This document shows positions 7,672 to 17,111 of a stretch of DNA of 64,000 bases, piece after piece. The position numbers and the translations under genes are program-made. Numbering within the stretch: the stretch's first letter is position 1; each line of letters begins with the position of its first letter. Origin of the DNA: Actinomadura livida (lineage in GTDB: Bacteria; Actinomycetota; Actinomycetes; Streptosporangiales; Streptosporangiaceae); the NCBI RefSeq assembly GCF_014648675.1, contig NZ_BMRO01000002.1, positions 157,053-221,052 of the forward strand. The letters run 5' to 3'. The notes beneath the pieces are model-generated. The model saw only the letters and a program-made list of their open reading frames with translations, did not search any database and was not told where the DNA came from.

Positions 7672-8424
7672 ATGTCAGAGGCCATCCGCGGGGGGCCGTC
7701 CCCGAACGCCGCCGGTGCCGGCGCGCCGCCGCTCATCGGCATCACCACGTATCAGGAGCCGGCCCGCTGGGGGATCTGGGTGCGCGAGGCCGCGCTCCTG
7801 CCGGTGCCGTACGTCCGCGCCGTCGAGCGGGCCGGCGGGATCCCGGTGATGCTGCCCCCGACCGCGAAGCTGCGCGGGGTCGACGCGCTGGTCGGGCGGC
7901 TCGACGGCATCGTTTTGGCGGGCGGCGGCGACGTGGACCCCGAGCTGTACGGGGCCGCCCGGCACGCCATGACGGGCCCGCCGCAGCCGCAGCGCGACCG
8001 GTTCGAGCTCGCGCTCGCCCGCGCGGCCGTGGACGCCGACCTCCCCTTCCTGGCGATCTGCCGGGGCATGCAGGTCCTGAACGTGGCCCGCGGCGGGGCC
8101 CTCGTCCAGCACCTGCCGGAGGCGGTGGGCCATGACGGGCACGCGCCGGAGAGCGGCCTGGTCGGCTCGCATCCGGTGCAGATCAGCGCGACCAGCCTGG
8201 TCGGCAAGATCATGGGCGACTCCGCCGACGTCCCCACCTACCACCACCAGGCGGTGGGCCGGCTCGGCAGGGGCCTGGCCGCGGTGGCCTGGGCCGAGGA
8301 CCAGGTGGTCGAGGCCGTCGAGCTGCAGGGGCACCGCTTCGGCCTCGCCGTCCAGTGGCACCCGGAGGAGGCCGGCGACGGGCGGCTGTTCGACGCCCTG
8401 GTCGCCGAGGCCGCCGGCCGCTGA
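7672..8424 (+). CDS. Class I glutamine amidotransferase, gamma-glutamyl-GABA hydrolase (PuuD) type
   Basis: 250 residues; AGAGGGGA precedes the ATG. The peptidase C26 fold shows the nucleophile C130 in LAICRGMQ and the His/Glu pair H230 and E232 in QWHPEE, with GGGDVDPELYG earlier as the family substrate-loop motif. PuuD-type enzymes cleave gamma-glutamyl amides such as gamma-glutamyl-GABA in polyamine catabolism. A gene for a gamma-glutamyl-polyamine synthetase is not next to it. The aldehyde dehydrogenase at 11.7 kb is too far away to infer an operon. Confidence 0.85.
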   Translation: MSEAIRGGPSPNAAGAGAPPLIGITTYQEPARWGIWVREAALLPVPYVRAVERAGGIPVMLPPTAKLRGVDALVGRLDGIVLAGGGDVDPELYGAARHAMTGPPQPQRDRFELALARAAVDADLPFLAICRGMQVLNVARGGALVQHLPEAVGHDGHAPESGLVGSHPVQISATSLVGKIMGDSADVPTYHHQAVGRLGRGLAAVAWAEDQVVEAVELQGHRFGLAVQWHPEEAGDGRLFDALVAEAAGR

Positions 8425-8515
8425 GCCCGGCGACCCCGGGCCGGCGGGGGTTGACCCGGCCGTTCCGGGGAAGTCGATCTGGTGGATCCCGCCGCTGACC
8501 CCCGGAGGCCGCCGC

Positions 8516-9496
8516 ATGCCGCTGCACCCGCAGACCGTGAGCTTCCTGGAGTTCGTGGCCGCCTGGACGGCTCTGCCGCCCGGCGCGGGGGACCCGGCGG
8601 AACCGACCATCGAGGAGATGCGGCGGCGGGTCGCCGCGGTGCCGTCCCCCGAGGGACGCGAGCTGCCGGAGGTGCGCGACCTCACCGTGCGCGGCCCGGG
8701 CGGGCCCGTCCCGGTGCGGCTGTACCGCCCGGTGCCGCCGGGGGGCCGGCCGCTGCCCGCGGTCGTGTACCTGCACGGGGGCGCGTGGGTCCTCGGGGGC
8801 GTCGACGACGTGGACGCCGTGTGCCGCGACATCGCGGACGCCGCCGGATGCGTCGTCCTGAACGTCGGCTACCGGCTGGCACCCGAGCACCCGTTCCCCG
8901 CCGCCGTCGACGACGCCTGGGCCGTCGTGGCGTCCGTGGCGCGCGAGCCGCACCGGTACGGCGCCCTGCCCGGGGCCGTCGCGGTGGCCGGCGACAGCGC
9001 GGGCGGCAACCTCGCCGCGGCGGCGGCGCTGCTCGCCCGCGACCGCGGCGTGCCGCTCGCCCACCAGCTGCTCGTCTACCCGGTGACCGACACGGCCACG
9101 GACACCCCGAGCTGGCGGGAGTTCGCGTCCGGATACGCGCTGGACGCCGCGACGCTCGCCCGGTTCATGGGGCTCTACCGGGGCGGCGCGGACCGCGCGG
9201 ACTTCCGGCTGGCCCCGCTGCGCGCCCCGGACCTCGCCGGCGCCGCCCCCGCGACCGTGATCACCGCGGAGTACGACATCCTGCGGGACGAGGGCGAGGC
9301 GTACGCGCGCCGGCTCGCCGCCGCCGGGGTGCCGGTCGAGCTGCGCCGCTACGACGGCGTCGTGCACTCGTTCTTCCTGCTCCCGGAGATCTTCGATGCC
9401 GGTGTCCGGGCGCGGGAATTCGCTGTGCGACGATTGCGCGCGGCATTCGACGCGCGGACGCGGGAGGCGAGCGGCCATGGGCAGCGGGCGGTATGA
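8516..9496 (+). CDS. HSL-family alpha/beta hydrolase (esterase/lipase)
   Basis: 326 residues from ATG 8516 (CGGAGG at 8503-8508). The hormone-sensitive-lipase hallmark HGGAW is at H87, forming the oxyanion hole. The triad is S161 in GDSAGGN, D254 in EYDILRDEG and H284 in GVVHSFF. It hydrolyses short-chain carboxylic esters in the cytoplasm. Its last 20 bp overlap the next gene, so the two are probably co-translated and act on one substrate class, perhaps releasing an acid that is later CoA-activated. Confidence 0.9.
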   Translation: MPLHPQTVSFLEFVAAWTALPPGAGDPAEPTIEEMRRRVAAVPSPEGRELPEVRDLTVRGPGGPVPVRLYRPVPPGGRPLPAVVYLHGGAWVLGGVDDVDAVCRDIADAAGCVVLNVGYRLAPEHPFPAAVDDAWAVVASVAREPHRYGALPGAVAVAGDSAGGNLAAAAALLARDRGVPLAHQLLVYPVTDTATDTPSWREFASGYALDAATLARFMGLYRGGADRADFRLAPLRAPDLAGAAPATVITAEYDILRDEGEAYARRLAAAGVPVELRRYDGVVHSFFLLPEIFDAGVRAREFAVRRLRAAFDARTREASGHGQRAV

Positions 9497-10274
9497 CGGC
9501 TACGGGCGGCTGAAGATCGACTGGGCGGCGGACGGCGTGCTGCGGGTCGTGATCAGCACGCCCGGCAAGCTCAACGCGGTCGACACGACCGGGCACGGGG
9601 AGCTGGCGGAGATCTGGCGCGACGCCGACGCCGACGACGAGGTGCGCGCCGTCGTCGTGCGCGGCGAGGGCACGGCGTTCTCCGCGGGCGGCGACCTCGC
9701 CATGATCGAGGAGATGATGGTCGACCACGGCGCCCGCCGCCGCATCATGCGCGAGGCGCGCGACATCGTCATGAACGTGGTGAACTGCTCGAAGCCGGTG
9801 GTCAGCGCGATGCAGGGCCCGGTGGTGGGCGCGGGGCTGGCGGTGGCGCTGCTGGCCGACATCTCCGTCGCCGGCCGCACCGCGAAGATCATCGACGGGC
9901 ACACGCGGCTGGGCGTGGCGGCCGGTGACCACGCGGCGATCGTGTGGCCGCTGCTGTGCGGAATGGCGAAGGCGAAGTACTACCTGCTGCTCAACGACGT
10001 CCTGACGGGGGAGGAGGCCGAGCGGATCGGCCTGGTCTCGCTGTGCGTGGACGACGGGGAGGTGCACGAGCGCGCCCTGGAGATCGCCGGCCGGCTCGCC
10101 GCCGGGCCCGCGGAGGCGCTGTCGTTCACCAAGCACGCGCTGAACAACTGGCTGCGCCTCGCGGGCCCGTCGTTCGACGCGTCGCTGGCGATGGAGTTCT
10201 TCGGGTTCAGCGGCCCGGACGTGCGGGAGGGCGTCTCGGCCATCCGGGAGAAGCGCCCGCCCAGGTTCGGCTGA
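9477..10274 (+). CDS. Enoyl-CoA hydratase/isomerase family protein
   Basis: 265 residues from ATG 9477, which has GGGAGG upstream and starts inside the esterase gene. The crotonase fold is shown by [12 protein letters not shown] (oxyanion loop and active-site region) and [19 protein letters not shown] (second oxyanion element), then [20 protein letters not shown] (read as [20 protein letters not shown]). The second conserved Glu of classical hydratases is replaced around AAGDHAAI, as in several actinobacterial crotonase paralogues, so hydration versus isomerisation or hydrolysis cannot be decided. It is coupled to the esterase and convergent with an acyl-CoA dehydrogenase. Confidence 0.85.
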   Translation: MGSGRYDGYGRLKIDWAADGVLRVVISTPGKLNAVDTTGHGELAEIWRDADADDEVRAVVVRGEGTAFSAGGDLAMIEEMMVDHGARRRIMREARDIVMNVVNCSKPVVSAMQGPVVGAGLAVALLADISVAGRTAKIIDGHTRLGVAAGDHAAIVWPLLCGMAKAKYYLLLNDVLTGEEAERIGLVSLCVDDGEVHERALEIAGRLAAGPAEALSFTKHALNNWLRLAGPSFDASLAMEFFGFSGPDVREGVSAIREKRPPRFG

Positions 10275-10286
10275 GCCCGTCCCTCC

Positions 10287-10319
10287 CGCGCGTCCGCGGC
10301 GGTCGGTACGGTACGCGCG
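10287..10319. terminator. Weak bidirectional hairpin between convergent genes
   Basis: CGCGCGT (10287-10293) pairs with ACGCGCG (10313-10319) in the 48-bp gap between the hydratase and the acyl-CoA dehydrogenase. Confidence 0.35.
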
Positions 10320-10322
10320 CGC

Positions 10323-11504
10323 TCAGTACGACTTGGGCAGTCCCAGCTCGTGCTGGGCGATGTGGGCGAGGACGAGTTCCTCGGCGACCGGGATGTTCTT
10401 GGCGATGCGGGCGTCGCGGAACATCCGGGAGATCGGGTACTCCAGCGAGTACGCCATGCCGCCGTAGGTCTGGAACGCGCGGTCGGCGGCCTGCCAGGCC
10501 GCGTCGGCCGCGGTGAGCTTGGCGATGTTGGCCTCCGAGCCGCAGGGGCGGCCCCGGTCCCACAGCCAGGCGGCCTTGTAGGTCATCAGCCGGGCCAGCT
10601 CCACCTGCGCCTTGACCCTGGCGAGCGGGAACGCGATGCCCTGGTTCGTCCCGATCGGCTTGCCGAACGGCGCCCGTTCGGTGGCGTACTCGCAGGCGAG
10701 GCTCAGCACCAGCTCGCCGGACCCGACGCCGCCCGCCGCGGCCAGGATCCGCTCGGGGTTGAGGATGTCCCACAGGACGGCGAACCCCATGTCGACCTCG
10801 CCGAGGACCCGCTCGGCCGGGACGCGGACGTCGTCCAGGAAGACCGTGCTGGACGCGACGGTGTTGGTGCCGAGCTTGGGGATCGGCTGGTAGGTCAGCG
10901 TGCCCTCGGCGACGGCCTCCTTGAGGTCCACCAGCAGGACGGTGAAGCCCGCCGTCCGGGGGCGCGCCTCGGCGGCCGGGACCGTCCGGGTGACGAGGAT
11001 CATGTGGTCCGCGCGCTCGACCCCGGAGATCCAGATCTTCTGGCCGTTGACCACGAACGAGTCGCCGTCGCGGCGGGCGTGCGTGGAGATGTTGATCGCA
11101 TTGCTGCCCGCGTCCGGCTCGGTGATCGCGAAGCAGGTCTCCAGCTCCCCGGACGCGATCTTCGGCAGGAACTCCTCCTGCTGCTCCCGAGTGCCGTGGC
11201 GGGCTATCGTCAGCCCGCCGAACGCGGGCGTCAGCAGGTACATGAACGACGCGGCGCCTCCCGCGCCGCCCTCGGCGAGGGCCTCGAGGGCGACCGCGAG
11301 CTCCAGCAGGCCCTGCCCCCCGCCCCCGAACTCCTCGGGGACGGCCAGCGCGTGCCAGCCGCCGGCGACCAGCTCCCGCCAGACCTCCTCGGGCCAGCGC
11401 TTGTCCGCGTCGCAGCGGCTCCAGTACTCCTGGTCGTACTTCCCCGCGATCGCCAGTACGCCCTCGCGCACCGCGGCCGCGCTCTCCGGCAGGTCGAAGT
11501 CCAC
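10323..11504 (-). CDS. Acyl-CoA dehydrogenase
   Basis: 393 residues from the GTG at 11504 (GGGAGG upstream; start VDFDLPESAAAV). Flavin-dependent alpha,beta-dehydrogenase of acyl-CoA thioesters. ITEPDAGSNA is the FAD/substrate strand, GQKIWISG follows, and the C-terminal domain carries CEYATERAPFGKPIGTNQG (written here as ERAPFGKPIGTNQG) and YGGMAYSLEYPISRMFRD. The catalytic-base position in the helix near YGGMAYS appears to lack the usual Glu of short/medium-chain enzymes, so a different base placement is possible. It is divergent from the aldehyde dehydrogenase. Confidence 0.88.
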   Translation of the reverse strand: MDFDLPESAAAVREGVLAIAGKYDQEYWSRCDADKRWPEEVWRELVAGGWHALAVPEEFGGGGQGLLELAVALEALAEGGAGGAASFMYLLTPAFGGLTIARHGTREQQEEFLPKIASGELETCFAITEPDAGSNAINISTHARRDGDSFVVNGQKIWISGVERADHMILVTRTVPAAEARPRTAGFTVLLVDLKEAVAEGTLTYQPIPKLGTNTVASSTVFLDDVRVPAERVLGEVDMGFAVLWDILNPERILAAAGGVGSGELVLSLACEYATERAPFGKPIGTNQGIAFPLARVKAQVELARLMTYKAAWLWDRGRPCGSEANIAKLTAADAAWQAADRAFQTYGGMAYSLEYPISRMFRDARIAKNIPVAEELVLAHIAQHELGLPKSY

Positions 11505-11550
11505 CGCGCCTCCCTCGCACTCGGCTGTCGGGCCCCACGGTAGCCCATCG

Positions 11551-11564
11551 AGTAAGTAGTCACT
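11551..11564. promoter_or_regulatory. Imperfect dyad in the acyl-CoA dehydrogenase/ALDH divergent region
   Basis: AGTAAGTAGTCACT matches its reverse complement at 10 of 14 positions and lies near a TACCGT -10-like element on the minus strand. It could be an operator of the nearby TetR regulator; this is weak evidence. Confidence 0.25.
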
Positions 11565-11690
11565 GACATTCGGGGTCGGCCAATGAACGCCGCCGTCCCG
11601 GGTAGGCGACGCATGGAGGACCGAACACGTCGGCTGGGCGACCGCGGGTCCCGGGCGCGGCTCTGCCCGGGAGGAGACGAGGGAGCGATC

Positions 11691-13124
11691 ATGCGACCGC
11701 GTGACAGGTGGATGCTCGCCGGGGGGCGCTGGAGCCAGGGTACCGGGGAGCGGATGTTCACGGTCACCGATCCGGCGGACGGCGATCCGCTCGGGGTGGT
11801 GCCCCTCTGCGCCGGCGGCGACGTGGACGCGGCGGTGGCGGCGGCCCGGGCCGCCGCGCCCGGCTGGGCGGCGGTCCCGGCGGCCGAGCGCGGCGCCGCC
11901 CTGCACGCCGCCGCGCGGGCCGTCGAGGCGGGCGCCGCCGAGCTCGCCGCGCTGGTGACCGCCGAGATGGGCAAGCCGTCCGGCGACGCGCTCGGCGGCG
12001 TCGAGGCCGGGATCGGGACGCTGCGCCAGTACGCCGAGCTGGGCCCGCTGCACGGCGGGCGCAGCCTGCAGGGCGGCTGGGACGCGGCGGACTTCATGGT
12101 CCGCGAGCCCCTCGGGACCGTCGCGGTGCTCACGCCGTGGAACGACCCCGTCGCGATCGCCTGCGGGCTGATCGGCGCCGCCGTGGTCACCGGCAACACC
12201 GTCGTGCACAAGCCGTCCGAGCGGACCCCGCACACCGGCGCCATGCTCGCCGAGCTGATCGCCGAGCGGCTGCCCGGCGGCGTCCTCAACCTGGTCACGG
12301 GCGACGCCGAGGTGGGCGAGGCCCTCGCCGGCCACGGCGGCGTGGACGTCGTGGCGCACGTCGGCTCGACCAGCACGGGCCGCCGCATCGCCGAGCTGAC
12401 CGCCCGGACCGGGGCCAAGCTCCTGCTGGAGAACGGCGGCAGCGACCCGCTGATCGTCGACGCGGGCGTCGACCCGGCGTGGGCCGCCGGGCAGGCGGCC
12501 ACCGGCTGCTTCGCCAACTGCGGCCAGATCTGCACCGCCGTCGAGCGCGTCTACGTGCACGCGGCAGTGGCCGCCGAGTTCCTGGACGCGCTCACCGCCC
12601 GGGCCCGCGCCCTGCGGATGGGCCCGGGCGCGGACCCGGCCACCGAACTCGCCCCGCTGGTGGACGAGCGGCACCGCGCCCGGGTCCACGAGCAGGTCGA
12701 GAAGGCCGTCGCGGACGGCGCGCGGCTCCGCACCGGCGGGCGCATCCCCGGGGGTCCCGGCTGCTTCTACCCGGCCACCGTCCTCACCGGCTGCACCGAC
12801 GCCATGGCCGTGATGGCCGAGGAGACCTTCGGGCCCGTCGCGCCCGTCCGCACCGTCGCGTCCTTCGAGGAGGGCCTGGAGGCGGCGCACCGCACCCGCT
12901 ACGGCCTCGCCGCGACCGTCCTCACCCGCGACCCCGCGCACGCCCAGGCGGCCTGGCGCACCCTGAAGACCGGCACCGTGAAGATCAACGCGGTGTTCGG
13001 CGGCGCCCCCGGCGGGGCCGCGACCCCGCGCGGCGCCAGCGGGCGGGGCTTCGGCTACGGCCCCGAGCTCCTCGACGAGATGACGGCCGTCAAGGTCGTC
13101 CACCTGAAGACCGTCATTCCGTGA
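11691..13124 (+). CDS. NAD(P)-dependent aldehyde dehydrogenase
   Basis: 477 residues from ATG 11691 (GGGAG upstream). Full ALDH fold: TPWNDPVAIACGLIGAAVVTGN cofactor region (the TPWN motif), Glu E247 in LLLENGGSDP, nucleophile C281 in NCGQICTAVERV, and EETFGPVAP near the C-terminus. It oxidises an aldehyde to its acid or CoA ester. The usual ELGG at the general-base site reads LENGG here, a minor departure. It runs convergent into the TetR gene with a 6-bp gap. Substrate unknown; semialdehyde or fatty aldehyde is plausible from the acyl-CoA neighbours. Confidence 0.88.
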   Translation: MRPRDRWMLAGGRWSQGTGERMFTVTDPADGDPLGVVPLCAGGDVDAAVAAARAAAPGWAAVPAAERGAALHAAARAVEAGAAELAALVTAEMGKPSGDALGGVEAGIGTLRQYAELGPLHGGRSLQGGWDAADFMVREPLGTVAVLTPWNDPVAIACGLIGAAVVTGNTVVHKPSERTPHTGAMLAELIAERLPGGVLNLVTGDAEVGEALAGHGGVDVVAHVGSTSTGRRIAELTARTGAKLLLENGGSDPLIVDAGVDPAWAAGQAATGCFANCGQICTAVERVYVHAAVAAEFLDALTARARALRMGPGADPATELAPLVDERHRARVHEQVEKAVADGARLRTGGRIPGGPGCFYPATVLTGCTDAMAVMAEETFGPVAPVRTVASFEEGLEAAHRTRYGLAATVLTRDPAHAQAAWRTLKTGTVKINAVFGGAPGGAATPRGASGRGFGYGPELLDEMTAVKVVHLKTVIP

Positions 13125-13133
13125 CGGCCGTCA
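13081..13133. repeat. Two copies of the palindrome TGACGGCCGTCA
   Basis: Identical 12-bp palindromes at 13081-13092 (end of the ALDH coding region) and 13122-13133 (ALDH stop and TetR stop). They may pair as a terminator between these convergent genes. Confidence 0.4.
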
Positions 13134-13700
13134 TGAAGAGGCGGCGACGTAGCGGGTCACCATGCGGGCGACGAAGTGGGCGAAGCGCTCCGGGGGGCCG
13201 GAGGGCAGCATGAGGTGGCTCATCGTCAGCCGCACCGCGGCGTCGGCGATCTCGGTGAGGGCGTCGCGGTCCAGGTCCGGCCAGTGCCGCAGCGCGTGCT
13301 CGGCGATCCGGGCGCTGGCGGTGAACAGCACCGGCTCGGCCTGCGTGGTGAGCAGCGGGAGCAGCTCGTCGCCGCCCGCGCCGGTCAGCACGGCCTTCTT
13401 GAGCTGGTCGTCCGCGGAGGTCTCCAGCGTGTACATGACCGCCGCGGTCACCGCCGAGTACAGGTCGTCGTGCGCGGACAGCGCCGCGTCGATGCCGTCG
13501 AGGTACCGCTCGTTGTCGCGGATCACGACCGCCTGCGCCAGGCCCCACTTGTCGCCGAACTCGTTGTAGACGGTCTGCCGGCTCACCCCGGCGGCCGCCG
13601 CGACGTCCCGCATCCGGACGCCGCGGTAGCCGCGCTCCACGAGCAGGGAGGCGGCGGCGTCCAGGAGGGATTCGCGGACGGAACGGCCGGCGGTGCCCAT
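13131..13700 (-). CDS. TetR-family transcriptional regulator
   Basis: 189 residues from ATG 13700. The N-terminal HTH is clear at residues about 10-55 (SLLVERGYRGVRMRDVAAAA, GVSRQTVYNEFGDKWGLAQAV), and the C-terminal all-helical domain senses an unknown ligand. It is divergent from the biotin-dependent carboxylase across 168 bp containing two CCGGTCACCGG dyads, and convergent with the aldehyde dehydrogenase. By the usual logic of this family it represses the divergent carboxylase gene and itself. Confidence 0.9.
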   Translation of the reverse strand: MGTAGRSVRESLLDAAASLLVERGYRGVRMRDVAAAAGVSRQTVYNEFGDKWGLAQAVVIRDNERYLDGIDAALSAHDDLYSAVTAAVMYTLETSADDQLKKAVLTGAGGDELLPLLTTQAEPVLFTASARIAEHALRHWPDLDRDALTEIADAAVRLTMSHLMLPSGPPERFAHFVARMVTRYVAASS

Positions 13701-13772
13701 GAGTTCGTCGATCCTCCGGAGGTGAGCGCGGGGAGGCGGCCCTCCCGGACCATTATCACCCGGGCCCCCCGG

Positions 13773-13801
13773 CCGGTCACCGGCCGCCCGCCGGTCACCG
13801 G
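13773..13801. promoter_or_regulatory. Tandem palindromes CCGGTCACCGG, possible TetR operators
   Basis: Exact copies at 13773-13783 and 13791-13801, 18 bp start to start, just upstream of the -10 of the carboxylase gene. The same 11-bp palindrome (in the sense CCGGTSACCGG) recurs in terminator-like intergenic DNA at 23102, 55965 and 55979, which weakens the claim of regulator specificity. Confidence 0.45.
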
Positions 13802-13817
13802 GACCCGGCCGCCTCTC

Positions 13818-13823
13818 TAGAGT
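13818..13823 (+). promoter_or_regulatory. -10 element of the acyl-CoA carboxylase gene
   Basis: TAGAGT fits TANNNT; the corresponding -35 position would fall inside the second palindrome, as expected for a repressible promoter. Confidence 0.4.
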
Positions 13824-13868
13824 GAGCCCCAGCCGAGGCGAGGGCGCGGAGCGAGGCGAGGAGGACGG

Positions 13869-16800
13869 GTGGGCGGGATCCTGGTGGCCAACCGGGGCGA
13901 GATCGCGCTGCGGATCGTCCGGGCCGCGGCGGAGCTGGGCCTGCGGACGGTCGCCGTCCGCACCCGCGACGAGGCCCCCGCGCCGCACGCCCGCCGCGCG
14001 GACGAGGTGCGGGTGCTGCCCGGCGAGGGGCCGGCGGGCTACCTGGACGCCGGCGCCCTGCTCGCCGCCGCGGAGGACGCGGGCGTCACCGCCGTCCACC
14101 CCGGCTACGGCTTCCTGAGCGAGAACGCGGCGTTCGCCGCGCGCTGCGCCGCCGCCGGCCTGACCTTCACCGGCCCGCGCCCCGAACTGCTGGAGCTGTT
14201 CGGCGACAAGACCCGCTCCCGGGCGCTCGCCCGGGAGGCGGGCGTGCCCGTGCCGCCCGGCACGGACGGCCCGGTGGGCCTCGCCGGCGCGGAGGAGTTC
14301 GCCCGCGAGCACGGGCCCGTGATGCTCAAGGCCGTGGCCGGCGGCGGCGGGCGCGGGATGCGCGCCGTCACCGATCCGGCCGGGATGGCCGCCGCGTACG
14401 AGCGGTGCCGGTCCGAGGCGCTCGCCTCCTTCGGCTCCGGCGACCTGTACGCCGAGCGGTACGTGCCGCGCGCCCGCCACATCGAGGTGCAGATCGCCGG
14501 GGACGGCACCGGCGCGGCCGTCCACCTGTGGGAGCGCGACTGCAGCGTCCAGCGGCGGCACCAGAAGCTGATCGAGGTCGCGCCCGCGCCCGCGCTGCCC
14601 GGGGACGTCAGGGACGCGCTGCTGGACGCGGCGCTGCGCATGGCCGCCCGGGTCCGCTACGACGGCATCGGCACCTTCGAATTCCTCGTCGCGGGCGGGG
14701 AGTTCTGGTTCCTGGAGGCCAACCCGAGGCTCCAGGTCGAGCACACCGTGACCGAGGAGATCACCGGGGTCGACCTGGTCAAGACGCAGATCCGGCTCGC
14801 GCTGGGGGAGGACCTCGCCGCCGTCGGCCTCGGCGGCGGGCCGCCCCGCGCCGCGGGCTGCGCCGTGCAGGTCCGGGTCAACACCGAGACCCTCGACGCG
14901 GACGGCACGCCGCACCCGCGGGCCGGGACGCTGACCGCGTTCGCGCCGCCGTCCGGGCCGGGCGTCCGCGTCGACACCTGCGGGTACGCCGGCTACCGCG
15001 CGAGCCCCCGCTACGACCCGCTGCTCGCCAAGGTCGTCGCCCGCGCGGAGGACCTGCCGTCCGCCGCCGCCCGCGCGCACGGCGCGCTCGGCGAGTTCGA
15101 GATCGCCGGGGTCGCCACCAGCATCCCGCTGCTGCAGGGCGTGCTGCGCCACCCCGGCTTCACCTCCGGCGGGTTCGACACGTCCTTCATCGCCGACCAC
15201 CTGCCCGAACTGCTGGAGAGCGAGCACCGCCGCTACTACGTCGAGACCGTCCGGGACGAGGCCGCCGCCCCCGCCGCCGCGGTGCCGGACGCGCCGCCCG
15301 GCACGGTCGCCGTCCCCGCGCCCATGCAGGGCACGGTGGTGAGCGTGGACGTGGCCGAGGGCGACCTCGTGCGGGCCGGAGCGCCGGCTCTCGTCCTCGA
15401 AGCCATGAAGATGGAGCACGTCATCCACGCGGGCGAGGCGGGCATCGTGCGGAGCGTCGCCGCCGCGCCCGGCGACACCGTCGCGGAGGGCGCCCCGCTG
15501 CTGTTCGTGGAACCCGCCGAGGCCGGAGCCGGCCACGCCGCCGAGGACGCCGAGCCCGACCCCGGCGAGATCCGCGCCGACCTCGCCGAGACGCTGCGCA
15601 GGCACGAGACCGGCCTGGACGCGTCCCGTCCCGAGGCGGTCGCCAAGCGGCACGCGCGCGGCCGCCGCACCGCCAGGGAGAACATCGAGGACCTCTGCGA
15701 CGACGGCACGTTCGTCGAGTACGGCGCGCTGGCCATCGCCGCGCAGCGGCGGCGCCGGTCCCTGGAGGACCTGATCGAGCGCACCCCCGCCGACGGCATG
15801 GTCTGCGGCGTCGGGGACGTCGCCGGCGCGCAGGCCGTCGTCATGTCCTACGACTACACGGTGCTGGCCGGGACGCAGGGCTACCAGAACCACCGCAAGA
15901 CCGACCGGATGCTCGACATCGCCCACCGCCGCCGCCTGCCCGTGGTCCTGTTCGCCGAGGGCGGCGGCGGCCGACCCGGCGACACCGACACCTCGACCGT
16001 GTCCGGCCTGGACGTCACGACCTTCCACGCGATGGGGCGGCTCAGCGGCCGCGTCCCGTCCGTCGGGATCGCCGCCGGGCGCTGCTTCGCCGGGAACGCC
16101 GCGCTGCTCGGCTGCTGCGACGTCATCATCGCCACCCGCGACGCCAACATCGGGATGGGCGGCCCCGCGATGATCGAGGGCGGCGGGCTCGGCGTGTTCG
16201 CGCCCGAGGAGATCGGCCCGATCGGCGACCAGGAGCCCAACGGCGTCGTGGACATCGCCGTGGACGACGAGGCCGCCGCCGTCGACGCCGCCCGCCGCTA
16301 CCTGTCCTACTTCCAGGGCCCGCGCGGCGACTGGACGTGCGGCGACCAGCGGACCCTGCGGAACGTCGTCCCGGAGAACCGGCTGCGCGCCTACGACGTC
16401 CGCCGCGCGATCACCCGCCTCGCCGACACCGGGTCGGTGCTGGAGCTGCGCCGCGCCTTCGGGGTCGGGATCATCACCGCGCTGGTGCGGATCGAGGGGC
16501 GCCCGCTGGGCCTCATCGCCAGCAACCCCGCCCACCTCGGCGGCGCCATCGACCGCGACGCCGCCGACAAGGCCGCCCGGTTCCTGCAGCTGTGCGACGC
16601 CCACGGGCTGCCCGTGGTGTCGCTGTGCGACACGCCCGGCTTCATGGTCGGCCCGGACGCCGAGCGGACCGCCACCGTCCGGCACTTCAGCCGCATGTTC
16701 GTGATCGGCGCGAACCTGCGCGTCCCGATCGTCACGATCGTGCTGCGCAAGGGGTACGGCCTCGGCGCGCAGGCCATGGCGGGCGGCGGGTTCAAGGCGC

Positions 16801-17084
16801 CGCTCGCGACCGTCGCGTGGCCCACCGGCGAGATCGGCGGCATGGGGCTGGAGGGCGCCGTCCGGCTCGGCTACCGCAAGGAGCTCGCCGAGGCGGAGGA
16901 CCCCGAGGAGCTGTTCCGGACGATGGTCGCCGCCGCCTACGAGAACGGCAAGGCCCTGCACGCCGCCACGGTGTTCGAGCTGGACGACGTCATCGACCCC
17001 GCCGACACCCGCCGCTGGATCACCACCGCGTTCGCCTCGGCCCCGCCGCCCGGGGACGGCCGCCGCTGGATCGACACCTGGTGA
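13869..17084 (+). CDS. Single-chain acyl-CoA carboxylase: biotin carboxylase, biotin carrier and carboxyltransferase
   Basis: 1071 residues from GTG 13869. Residues 1-450 are biotin carboxylase (ILVANRGEIALRIVRAA, ATP loop KAVAGGGGRGMR, NPRLQVEHTVTEE). Residues about 475-550 are a biotin carrier with EAMKMEH, biotinyl Lys K514. Residues about 560-1071 are a carboxyltransferase with both crotonase-like halves (NIGMGGPAMIEGGGLG; DTPGFMVGPDAE). It should carboxylate an acyl-CoA with bicarbonate and ATP. Most actinobacterial ACC/PCC enzymes use separate alpha (BC-BCCP) and beta (CT) chains; this is a fusion in the order BC-BCCP-CT, reminiscent of the single-chain carboxylases known for long- or short-chain acyl-CoA. 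The natural acyl substrate is unknown. Confidence 0.9.
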   Translation: MGGILVANRGEIALRIVRAAAELGLRTVAVRTRDEAPAPHARRADEVRVLPGEGPAGYLDAGALLAAAEDAGVTAVHPGYGFLSENAAFAARCAAAGLTFTGPRPELLELFGDKTRSRALAREAGVPVPPGTDGPVGLAGAEEFAREHGPVMLKAVAGGGGRGMRAVTDPAGMAAAYERCRSEALASFGSGDLYAERYVPRARHIEVQIAGDGTGAAVHLWERDCSVQRRHQKLIEVAPAPALPGDVRDALLDAALRMAARVRYDGIGTFEFLVAGGEFWFLEANPRLQVEHTVTEEITGVDLVKTQIRLALGEDLAAVGLGGGPPRAAGCAVQVRVNTETLDADGTPHPRAGTLTAFAPPSGPGVRVDTCGYAGYRASPRYDPLLAKVVARAEDLPSAAARAHGALGEFEIAGVATSIPLLQGVLRHPGFTSGGFDTSFIADHLPELLESEHRRYYVETVRDEAAAPAAAVPDAPPGTVAVPAPMQGTVVSVDVAEGDLVRAGAPALVLEAMKMEHVIHAGEAGIVRSVAAAPGDTVAEGAPLLFVEPAEAGAGHAAEDAEPDPGEIRADLAETLRRHETGLDASRPEAVAKRHARGRRTARENIEDLCDDGTFVEYGALAIAAQRRRRSLEDLIERTPADGMVCGVGDVAGAQAVVMSYDYTVLAGTQGYQNHRKTDRMLDIAHRRRLPVVLFAEGGGGRPGDTDTSTVSGLDVTTFHAMGRLSGRVPSVGIAAGRCFAGNAALLGCCDVIIATRDANIGMGGPAMIEGGGLGVFAPEEIGPIGDQEPNGVVDIAVDDEAAAVDAARRYLSYFQGPRGDWTCGDQRTLRNVVPENRLRAYDVRRAITRLADTGSVLELRRAFGVGIITALVRIEGRPLGLIASNPAHLGGAIDRDAADKAARFLQLCDAHGLPVVSLCDTPGFMVGPDAERTATVRHFSRMFVIGANLRVPIVTIVLRKGYGLGAQAMAGGGFKAPLATVAWPTGEIGGMGLEGAVRLGYRKELAEAEDPEELFRTMVAAAYENGKALHAATVFELDDVIDPADTRRWITTAFASAPPPGDGRRWIDTW

Positions 17085-17111
17085 CGGCCGCGTCGTCCGC
17101 GCCGGGGGGCG

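Noticed and set aside
7238-7849. Several frames of 130-160 codons in the 548-bp divergent region
   Set aside because: They overlap each other on both strands, have Arg/Pro/Gly-rich translations, no ribosome site and no family resemblance.
8132-8515. Upstream extension of the esterase by about 128 codons
   Set aside because: That part lies in another frame of the amidotransferase gene. A good ribosome site marks ATG 8516.
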